Shown here: positions 1-8,350 of the stretch, in pieces
Position numbering within the stretch: position 1 is the first letter of the stretch
Layout: every line of letters starts with the position of its first letter
Assembly (NCBI GenBank): GCA_009918225.1
Contig: RGEP01000022.1
Coordinates: 1-14,661 of the forward strand
Source: Betaproteobacteria bacterium
Lineage (GTDB): Bacteria; Pseudomonadota; Gammaproteobacteria; Burkholderiales; Burkholderiaceae_C
DNA length: 14,661 nt
Reading direction: 5' to 3'
Program-made: the position numbers and the translations under genes
The notes under the pieces: generated by a model
The model's input: the letters and a program-made list of their open reading frames with translations, nothing else
The model's database searches: none
Told to the model about the DNA's origin: nothing

Positions 1-158
1 CCGAAGTCTGGGATGCCTTGAGCAGGCGTTTTGAAAGCCAACTCATTCGCACGGCTTTGGAGGTCACCAAGGGCCGACGGATTGAGGCTGCGCAGAAGTT
101 GGGTATCGGCCGCAACACCATCACCCGCAAAATCCAAGACCTGGGCTTGGAGGACTGA
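1..158 (+). CDS. ntrC: NtrC-type nitrogen response regulator, C-terminal end (partial)
   Basis: Only the last 51 codons are present, read from base 3 to a TGA at 156-158; the gene begins outside the window. The residues form a Fis-type helix-turn-helix, with a first helix around ESQLIRTALEVTKG followed by RIEAAQKLGIGRNTITRKIQDL, the DNA-binding end of sigma-54 activators. The terminal GIGRNTITRKIQDLGLED matches the NtrC (GlnG) style rather than a generic Fis protein. By family knowledge, NtrC is the phosphorylated regulator that switches on nitrogen-assimilation promoters. The receiver and AAA+ domains cannot be checked here, so another sigma-54 activator remains possible. It converges on xth with 15 bp between the stop codons, and no clear terminator hairpin is visible there. 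Confidence 0.8.
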   Translation, partial: EVWDALSRRFESQLIRTALEVTKGRRIEAAQKLGIGRNTITRKIQDLGLED

Positions 159-173
159 AACCCGGGGCTGCGC

Positions 174-980
174 TCAGGCTGACAAGGTCAGCACCACCGG
201 CGCATGATCGCTCGGACGCTCTGCCTTGCGGGGTTCCTTGTCGATGTGGCAAGCCTCGACCATCGGCCTGAGCGCGGCGCTTACCAAGATGTGGTCGATG
301 CGCAGGCCCTGGTTCTTGCGGAACGCCAGGTTGCGGTAATCCCACCAGGTCCAACTCTTGGGCGCCTGCTCAAACAGGCGGAAGGCGTCGTGCAGGCCCA
401 GGCTGAGCAGGCCTTGAAAATGGGCGCGCTCCTCATCGGTGCAGTGGATCTGCCCCGCCCAGGCGACGGGATCGTGCACATCGCGGTCTTCCGGGGCGAT
501 GTTGAAGTCGCCCATGAGCACCAAGCGCGGGTGGCGCTCCAACTCCTGCCGCACCCAAGCGTGCAGGGCCTGCAGCCAACGCATCTTGTAGGCAAACTTG
601 TCGCTGCCTGGCGCTTGCCCATTGGGGAAGTAGGCGCCGATCACGCGGGTGTCGCTGCCGCCTGACGCGCCCGGACTTGTGCGGGGCAGGGTGGCGGCAA
701 TCACGCGGGCCTGCTCATCTTCGAAGCCTGGAATGTTGCGCACCACCTCACAGGGCGCGGCCTGGGAAGCGGGCACCAGCAGGGCCACGCCGTTGTAGGT
801 CTTTTGTCCAAACCAGACCGCTTGCCATCCCGCCTGCGCCAGTTCTGCTTGGGGGAACTTGTCATCGGTGAGCTTGGTTTCCTGCAGCACCAGCGCATCG
901 ACAGGATGCGCCGACAGCCACGCCAGGAGGTGCGGCAGGCGAACACCGAGGGAGTTCACATTCCAGGTAGCCAGCTTCAT
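174..980 (-). CDS. xth: Exodeoxyribonuclease III (class II AP endonuclease)
   Basis: The 268-residue protein belongs to the ExoIII/APE1 endonuclease-exonuclease-phosphatase family, which cuts DNA 5' of abasic sites and removes 3' blocks during base excision repair in the cytoplasm. The family motifs are all present: WNVNS at 6-10, QETK at 33-36 with metal-binding Glu34, GAYFPNG at 115-121, GDFN at 157-160 with catalytic Asp158 and Asn160, RIDHI at 227-231, and SDHAP at 257-261 with Asp258 and His259. Length matches the usual 250-270 residues, so it appears intact. The start is the ATG directly before KLATWNVNS, the normal N-terminus of the family; no strong Shine-Dalgarno is visible. It is the last gene of the minus-strand run, 58 bp after the DUF4337 gene, and converges on ntrC. 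Confidence 0.95.
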   Translation of the reverse strand: MKLATWNVNSLGVRLPHLLAWLSAHPVDALVLQETKLTDDKFPQAELAQAGWQAVWFGQKTYNGVALLVPASQAAPCEVVRNIPGFEDEQARVIAATLPRTSPGASGGSDTRVIGAYFPNGQAPGSDKFAYKMRWLQALHAWVRQELERHPRLVLMGDFNIAPEDRDVHDPVAWAGQIHCTDEERAHFQGLLSLGLHDAFRLFEQAPKSWTWWDYRNLAFRKNQGLRIDHILVSAALRPMVEACHIDKEPRKAERPSDHAPVVLTLSA

Positions 981-1038
981 CAGGCTTGCTCAGCGGGTGG
1001 TGCGCTGCGGGGCTGGGCCTTGCGGTGTGCGGTGGGCT

Positions 1039-1656
1039 TCACAGATGCAAGGCTGCAGCCACCCCAATGAGCATCCCAACGGCCCCAGTGCCGAACATGC
1101 CCCACTCCAACCACTTGCGGCGGGTCAACAAGGCAATGGCCGCCAGGGCGATGGAGACTTGCAGCACGGTGGTCGCTTGCGCCCAGCGGTGGTGCTGGTG
1201 CATCTGTTGATCAGACTTCAAGTCCCATTCGCGAGACTGGGCCTCCAAGCCCTCAGCCACCGCCTTGATTTCGCTCTTTTCCCGCTCGTAGCGGTCAATC
1301 TTGGCCTGGTATTTGTCCCGGTCCGCAGCGCTGGGCGACAGGTCGCGCGAGATTTCGGACAGCGACTGCTTGGTGCTCTTGGCCTGGAAGTAGTTCCACT
1401 GGTTAGCCGCTTCGGTTTTCTTGATGGCCGCATTGTTCTTGAACATGCCCGCATTGGCCTGCGTGGCGCCACCGAGGTAGGCGAAGATGGCACCCACCGT
1501 GGCGATGATGGCCGTGAACAGGGCGATCTGGTTGGTCATGCGCTTGTTCGCCTCATCGCTGGAGTTGCCGTGATGACCGTGGTCGGCATGGCCGCTGCGA
1601 GCGTGCTCGAGCTCATGGTCATGGGGGCCGTGAACGTGGAAACCACCGGAAGACAT
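1039..1656 (-). CDS. DUF4337 family membrane protein with His-rich N-terminus
   Basis: This 205-residue protein resembles the DUF4337 family, whose function is unknown. The N-terminal tail is strongly His-rich, with nine histidines in the first 29 residues (for example HVHGPHDH at 7-14 and HADHGHH at 23-29). A first membrane segment spans about 43-63. A charged, probably coiled-coil region runs from about 94 to 150, and two further membrane segments lie at about 162-178 and 184-203. The shape is that of a small inner-membrane protein with a helical soluble segment between its membrane anchors. The start is well supported by an AAGGAG Shine-Dalgarno 8 bases upstream. It follows the S10 gene by 45 bp and precedes xth by 58 bp. 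The histidine tail could bind metal, but that is inference. Confidence 0.85.
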   Translation of the reverse strand: MSSGGFHVHGPHDHELEHARSGHADHGHHGNSSDEANKRMTNQIALFTAIIATVGAIFAYLGGATQANAGMFKNNAAIKKTEAANQWNYFQAKSTKQSLSEISRDLSPSAADRDKYQAKIDRYEREKSEIKAVAEGLEAQSREWDLKSDQQMHQHHRWAQATTVLQVSIALAAIALLTRRKWLEWGMFGTGAVGMLIGVAAALHL

Positions 1657-1664
1657 GATTCAGA

Positions 1665-1670
1665 CTCCTT
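1665..1670 (-). promoter_or_regulatory. Strong Shine-Dalgarno (AAGGAG) of the DUF4337 gene
   Basis: On the minus strand AAGGAG lies 8 bases before the ATG at 1656. It is the best ribosome-binding site in the left half of the window and fixes the DUF4337 start. It suggests this gene is translated independently of the upstream S10 gene. Confidence 0.75.
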
Positions 1671-1701
1671 GTTGATCGTGACGGTCGGCTACAGATGAGG
1701 C

Positions 1702-3282
1702 TCAAGCCTTCAGCCAAGCACCCACATCGTGGTGCAAAGCCTTCAGGTCGGCTGTCCGCGTATACATCATGTGCCCCGCATCGTAGTACCGATGCGTGAG
1801 CCGTGTGCGTACCTCGGTCGGAATATCGAGTTGGGCCAGGGACCAGTCGGTGGCGCTGTAGGGCGTTCCCAGGTCGTAACGCCCGCTGGCCACCAACACC
1901 TTCAGGTGCGGGTTGCGGCGCATGGCGCGCGCAAGATCGGGGGTGGTGCTGGCGAAGTGGTTGCCCTGCGCATCCCCTCGGTTCCAGTTCCACCCTTTGT
2001 TGACCTCGGCGTTGATGAGCTTGTACGGCGCACGCAGGTCGATCCCCAATTCTTGTGAGAAGTAGGCCTGGCCGGCCATGGCATACGGCCCACTGATGGA
2101 TTCAATCCCGGGATCAAACTCCCAGGCGCGAGATCGGTTGGCGCCCATCGGCCCGGTCACACGGGACTCCAAGCGGCCCACGATGCGTCCCTGAGCTCGC
2201 AGGGCTTCGAAGAAGTAGAGCTGGTCGCTGATGCGCAGGTTGTGCTGTTCGATCAGATCGGGGGGCAGCCCGGTCAGCTCGCCCAGCCGTTTGGCCGTCT
2301 GTCGTCGGCCGTGATCCGACAGCCGCGCGCCCATGTGCAGCGCATGGAGATAGTCCCCTTGCGCGAAGTCCTCGGCGGCGGCGCGAGCAGCCTCAGGCGA
2401 GGTGCCCAGGCGTCCTTTGAGCAGGCCGTGGTACTGCGAGGTGTTGGCCATGGCGGGCAGAAACAGGGCGTAAGGCAGGTCATTGGCTGCGGTGAAGCGC
2501 AGCGTCTGCAGGTCCATGGCACAGGAGACCAGGATCAAGCCAGACAGGGCCACGCCACTGGCCTGCATCGAGTCGGCCAATGCAGCGCCTCGGGTGGTGC
2601 CGTAGCTTTCGCCGGCCAAGTAGATCGGCGAGTTCCAACGGCGGTGGCGGCTCAGCCACTGGCGCATCACGCCCGTGAGGGCTGCGACGTCGCCATCCAC
2701 ACTCAACACCTTTTTGCGTGCTTCGTCGTCGCGTGCCAGCGCCCAGCCCGTGTGTGGGGGGTCCAGGAACACCAAGTCGAACATGCCCAGCCAGGTCAGC
2801 GGGTTGTCCTGGACTTCATGCGGAGCGGCCGGTGCATAGCCGTCGTCTTGGATGACGACCCGCTTGGGCCCTAAAGCGCCCAGTTGCAGCCAAATGGAGG
2901 CCGACCCCGGTCCACCGTTGAAGGCAAAACACACCGGCCTTTGCGGTGCACCCGGCGGGCTTTGCACCTGGTAGGCCGTGCACATCACGGCGGCGATGGG
3001 GGGCTGACCGGTGGACGCCAGCTTGTCCTCAACCACCGGCAGGAACTCAGCGGTGCAGCGGTACTTCAGAGTGGATCGGGACGTCTTGACCTGCCCTTGA
3101 CTGGTCCACGGGCCGGATTGAAGCAACTGGTCCAACGCAGCCGCGGCGCTGCCGTCGGCCGCGCTGGCCGCTGGTGCCGGTGCGTTCAGTGCCACGTCCG
3201 GCCGGGGCGTGGCTGGGATTGGTGCACCAGCGGCTGAGGTGTCGCGAGTGCGCGCGGACGACGGGGCGGTTCGGTGGGCCAT
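1702..3282 (-). CDS. S10 family serine carboxypeptidase-like peptidase
   Basis: The 526-residue protein has the full layout of peptidase family S10, alpha/beta-hydrolase enzymes that trim C-terminal residues from peptides. The oxyanion-hole motif FNGGPGSAS is at 121-129 and the nucleophile elbow GESYG at 224-228, with Ser226. Asp470 (in SGRYD) and His504 (in DAGHMMY) complete the likely triad. Length fits bacterial members. The first 55 or so residues are rich in Ala, Pro and Ser and look disordered. I do not see a normal signal peptide, which is odd because many bacterial relatives are exported; a different start or a cytoplasmic role is possible. The ATG lies 15 bp after folA and no Shine-Dalgarno is obvious. 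The physiological substrate is unknown. Confidence 0.9.
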   Translation of the reverse strand: MAHRTAPSSARTRDTSAAGAPIPATPRPDVALNAPAPAASAADGSAAAALDQLLQSGPWTSQGQVKTSRSTLKYRCTAEFLPVVEDKLASTGQPPIAAVMCTAYQVQSPPGAPQRPVCFAFNGGPGSASIWLQLGALGPKRVVIQDDGYAPAAPHEVQDNPLTWLGMFDLVFLDPPHTGWALARDDEARKKVLSVDGDVAALTGVMRQWLSRHRRWNSPIYLAGESYGTTRGAALADSMQASGVALSGLILVSCAMDLQTLRFTAANDLPYALFLPAMANTSQYHGLLKGRLGTSPEAARAAAEDFAQGDYLHALHMGARLSDHGRRQTAKRLGELTGLPPDLIEQHNLRISDQLYFFEALRAQGRIVGRLESRVTGPMGANRSRAWEFDPGIESISGPYAMAGQAYFSQELGIDLRAPYKLINAEVNKGWNWNRGDAQGNHFASTTPDLARAMRRNPHLKVLVASGRYDLGTPYSATDWSLAQLDIPTEVRTRLTHRYYDAGHMMYTRTADLKALHHDVGAWLKA

Positions 3283-3297
3283 GGTGTTGTGGGGCGC

Positions 3298-3828
3298 TCA
3301 GTGGCGCCGACGGTAGGTGGCAAAGACATAGGGCACCGGTGGGGAGGGGCCTTCGGCCTGGGGCAGGAGCCGCTGCACAAGTTCGAAAGCCTCGCGAGGC
3401 CACGCCGGGAAAAAGGCATCAGCCGGTACCTGGGCATCGATTTCGGTCAGCACCAGCTCATCGGCCCAGGGCAATGCCAAGGCGTAGATTTGCGCGCCGC
3501 CAATCACAAACACCTTCGGTGCATCAGACAGCGCCGCGAGCGCGGCTTCCAGCGAGGTGTGGACCTCAGCACCCGGGCAGGTCGTCTGGCCATCGCGGCT
3601 GATGACCACGTTGCGCCGCCCGGGCAGGGGGCGGAACCTGGGGGGCAGGCTGTCCCATGTCTTGCGGCCCATGACCACGGGGCAGCCCATGGTGACCCGT
3701 CGAAAGTGCTGGAGGTCCTCCGGAAGGTGCACCAGCAGTTGGCCTTTCAGGCCGATGCCGCCGTCTCGGGTGAGGGCCGCAATCAGGCTCAAGCAGGCTG
3801 GGCGACGCGTGGGCGCGGACATGCTCAT
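3298..3828 (-). CDS. folA: Dihydrofolate reductase
   Basis: This 176-residue protein is a chromosomal-type dihydrofolate reductase, which reduces dihydrofolate to tetrahydrofolate with NADPH. Visible motifs are the substrate-pocket segment LPEDLQHF at 35-42 (Asp38 matches the catalytic Asp27 of E. coli), the cofactor-binding MGRKTWDS at 53-60, PLPGRRNVVISR at 68-79, and VIGGAQIY at 108-115. The usual Pro-Trp before the catalytic loop (Trp22 in E. coli) appears here as Leu-Val at 32-33. The chosen ATG overlaps the stop of the DMT transporter gene as ATGA, which implies translational coupling and explains the lack of a Shine-Dalgarno; a second ATG two codons later is also possible. It sits downstream of thyA, whose reaction produces its substrate. 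The open frame extends further upstream, but that part lies inside the transporter gene. Confidence 0.95.
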   Translation of the reverse strand: MSMSAPTRRPACLSLIAALTRDGGIGLKGQLLVHLPEDLQHFRRVTMGCPVVMGRKTWDSLPPRFRPLPGRRNVVISRDGQTTCPGAEVHTSLEAALAALSDAPKVFVIGGAQIYALALPWADELVLTEIDAQVPADAFFPAWPREAFELVQRLLPQAEGPSPPVPYVFATYRRRH

Positions 3829-4727
3829 GGCCGTGATTGTGCGCGCAGTGGCACCAGCGCGGCGGCGATGGCCACCATGACACACAGCGCAGCCGCCCAG
3901 TCTGTGGTGCGGGGCATCTCGCCCACGATGACGGTGGCGCTGAGCGTGCCCACCACGGGCACGGCCATGATGGAAAAGGCACTGGCCGAGGGCGGCAGCC
4001 GTTTGGCCATGCCGAACCAGATCACTTGCGCGTAGCCGTAGTTCAAGACGACGCCGTAGGCCAAGGACCACCACAGGCCGCTGCTGAAGGACCGGACATC
4101 CGGGAAGGGTTCGCTCAGCGGCGCGATGACCCAAAAGGCCACCGAGCCCAGGAGCATCATCCACACCGTCACGGTCTCCGTGGGCACGCCCAGTTGGCTG
4201 CGCCGCATCAGCACCGTTCCCAGGCCCCAGCACAGGGCGGCCGCCTGCATCCACAGCACCGCCACGGGTTGCCCGGCCAGCGCTTGGACTTCATGCGCAG
4301 CCAGCAGACCCACGGCGGCCGTTGCAGCGACCACCGAGATCAAGACCCGGCGGTTCAAGTGCTGTTCGCCCAGCAAGATGGCCACCAGCACGGTCCACAC
4401 GGGCATGGTGAAGCCCAAAATGGCCGCACGGCCCGAGGGCAGGCCGCTCAGGCCGACGATGGAAAGCCCGTGCCATCCCAGGATGTTGGGCAGTGCCAGC
4501 CCCGCTACGGCGGCCCATCGGTCACGCGGGATGCGCAGGTTCACTCCGCGCCAGTGGAAAAAGGCGATCAGCGCCAGGGCGCCACCGCTCATGGTCCAGG
4601 CGCGAAACCAAAGGGGGCTGAGCTCTCGCAGGGAGAACTTCATCATGGGCCAGTTGACGCCCCACATCAGCGTCAACGCCACCAGCAGCACGAGATCACG
4701 CCCGGTCGGGCGCCAATGGGTCGTCAC
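3825..4727 (-). CDS. EamA/DMT superfamily transporter
   Basis: The 300-residue protein is almost entirely hydrophobic helices and has the two-repeat, ten-segment plan of EamA (RhaT/YdcZ-like) drug/metabolite transporters of the inner membrane. The first repeat starts with LMWGVNWPMMKF at 20-31 and includes LPSGRAAILGFTMPV at 96-110. The second starts near ALCWGLGTVLMRR at 164-176 and ends with PPSASAFSIMAVPVVG at 245-260 and a GE motif at 269-270, all typical of the family. The substrate cannot be told from sequence. The start is a GTG at 4727 with a weak AGG about 9 bases upstream, 38 bp after thyA. Its stop overlaps the folA start as ATGA. Lying between thyA and folA it may share their expression, but a link to folate or nucleotides is only inference. 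Confidence 0.88.
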   Translation of the reverse strand: MTTHWRPTGRDLVLLVALTLMWGVNWPMMKFSLRELSPLWFRAWTMSGGALALIAFFHWRGVNLRIPRDRWAAVAGLALPNILGWHGLSIVGLSGLPSGRAAILGFTMPVWTVLVAILLGEQHLNRRVLISVVAATAAVGLLAAHEVQALAGQPVAVLWMQAAALCWGLGTVLMRRSQLGVPTETVTVWMMLLGSVAFWVIAPLSEPFPDVRSFSSGLWWSLAYGVVLNYGYAQVIWFGMAKRLPPSASAFSIMAVPVVGTLSATVIVGEMPRTTDWAAALCVMVAIAAALVPLRAQSRP

Positions 4728-4765
4728 ACCGTTGGACCTGCAGGCCGTGTGCCGCTGCCGTACCG

Positions 4766-7126
<2,361 letters not shown>

Positions 7127-7197
7127 GGCTGGGAAACGGGGGTCAACTGCTCAGTGTAGTGGGTGGCGGCGAGCGGCGCCGCTAGGGCTCAAGGGCC
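7127..7197 (-). other. Largest intergenic gap (71 bp) between the two gene blocks
   Basis: This is the only spacer in the minus-strand run long enough for a compact promoter, so it is the likeliest border between the mutL-to-lipocalin block and the exporter/thyA/folA block. It holds a perfect 12-bp palindrome AGCGGCGCCGCT at 7172-7183. That has no loop and no following T-run, so it does not look like an intrinsic terminator. A TACACT hexamer could serve as a -10 box, but I find no -35 box at proper spacing. Function unassigned. Confidence 0.4.
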
Positions 7198-8349
7198 TCA
7201 AAGGCTCAGCCGACCGGCATAGCCGGTCATCTCCAGGTAGCCCACGCCAAGTGCTTGTCCTTGCTCACCCAAAACGCGGCTGATGCCCTCCCAATAGACG
7301 GTCCCGGTCCGGGCTCGGTTGTCCAGTTCCTGGGCGTCGGCCAAGGCCTGCACCCGAAAGCGTCCCACCGGGGTTTGGATCATCCAGTCCACGGGGTACT
7401 GCGCGTTGGTGGCCGGGCTGCGCCACAGACGGCCTGGCTGCATCTGTACCTGCGTGGCGGCAAAGGGCCGTACGCCTTGGCCTGGCGCGCGCCAAGACCC
7501 TCCGGCCCACAAGACCGTGCCATCGGCGCGGCGCAGCCGAAAGACCGTCAAGGCGCCTCCGCCCTCGAGGTTCAGCCCCATCCAGTCCCAGCCTACGGCT
7601 TCGGGGTCCAAAAGTGCCGAGCTCCATTCATGGTCCAGCCAAGCGACCCCCTCAACCGGCTGCGGCCGCCCTCGCAGGCGCAGCTGTCCACGGGCTTGAA
7701 GCTGGGGTTGGCTGTAGTAGGCGCTGGCATGGCCCGGCCTCGGGCTCTTGCGGCTGTAGCCTTGCTCGCCTTGCAGCAGCAGCGGTTGTGTGCTGTGCAG
7801 CTGCAGTTGCAAGCCGAAGCCCGCAGTGTCGTCGTGCCAAGCGCCGTCATAAACTGAGGCGTCCACAGGGCCCTGGCGGCGCAGGTGCCAGCTGCCCAGT
7901 TGCACCCCGGTGTCGTCCACGCGGGCGCTGGTCGCCGCGGCTGCATCGGGCTGGCCGTTCCATCGCGCCCAACGTTCGGCATGCAGCAGCTTGCCCGAGG
8001 CCACATCGGTCAGCGCTGCGTGCGCCAACAGCAGATGCTGGGCCCGCAGGCGGCTCGCGCCCTCGGCCGGGGCCTGCGACAAGTCGTTTCGGCTGCGAAA
8101 GAAGGTGATTTGAAATCCATACAAGGGGTCGCCTGCGGCCGAGCGTTGCAGCGCTCCGGTCACGTACCACCACTCGATGCGGGTACCGGGGTGCGCGCCA
8201 AAGTCACGCGGAAATCGCAGAGCTTGCCCCTCCCGGGGTTCGTCATCCCCAGGGCTGGAGGCGAGCGCCGGGTGGTTGAGCATGTGGGCCAAGCCCCATC
8301 CCGCCGCCCATTGCAGGCATCGCCGGCGCTCCGGTGTCTTGTTCCTCAT
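7198..8349 (-). CDS. Exported lipocalin-like (AttH/CrtC-type) protein
   Basis: The 383-residue protein resembles the AttH / carotenoid 1,2-hydratase-like lipocalin family, often annotated as a hydrolase or hydratase although most members have no proven activity. Family hallmarks include IEWWYVTG at 58-65, YGFQITFFRSR at 77-87, AHAALTDV at 109-116, WLDHEWSS at 237-244 and WDWMGLNL at 254-261. The N-terminus has an Arg cluster (ERRRCLQ) followed by a short hydrophobic stretch and a possible ALA cut site near residue 30. This indicates export, perhaps by the Tat route. The chosen ATG lies 1 base after the permease stop and is preceded by AGAGGA at good spacing. The open frame continues upstream but only inside the permease gene. 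Its constant partners, an ABC ATPase and an FtsX-type permease, suggest a periplasmic role with that transporter, probably handling a lipid-like ligand (inference). Confidence 0.87.
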   Translation of the reverse strand: MRNKTPERRRCLQWAAGWGLAHMLNHPALASSPGDDEPREGQALRFPRDFGAHPGTRIEWWYVTGALQRSAAGDPLYGFQITFFRSRNDLSQAPAEGASRLRAQHLLLAHAALTDVASGKLLHAERWARWNGQPDAAAATSARVDDTGVQLGSWHLRRQGPVDASVYDGAWHDDTAGFGLQLQLHSTQPLLLQGEQGYSRKSPRPGHASAYYSQPQLQARGQLRLRGRPQPVEGVAWLDHEWSSALLDPEAVGWDWMGLNLEGGGALTVFRLRRADGTVLWAGGSWRAPGQGVRPFAATQVQMQPGRLWRSPATNAQYPVDWMIQTPVGRFRVQALADAQELDNRARTGTVYWEGISRVLGEQGQALGVGYLEMTGYAGRLSL

Positions 8350-8350
8350 C

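Noticed and set aside
159..173. Bidirectional terminator between ntrC and xth
   Set aside because: The 15-bp spacer and flanks contain only a CCCGGG palindrome, with no stable stem-loop plus T-run that I can identify.
859..1698. A 279-codon plus-strand open frame across xth and DUF4337
   Set aside because: It is antisense to two supported genes, spans the spacer between them, and has no ribosome site or family resemblance.
3829..4254. N-terminal extension of folA to 4254
   Set aside because: The extra residues are an out-of-frame reading of the EamA transporter gene. The ATG overlapping the transporter stop gives a normal-length FolA.
7172..7183. Perfect palindrome AGCGGCGCCGCT as a terminator or operator
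   Set aside because: It has no loop, only a short effective stem and no T-run, and such GC palindromes are expected in DNA of this composition.
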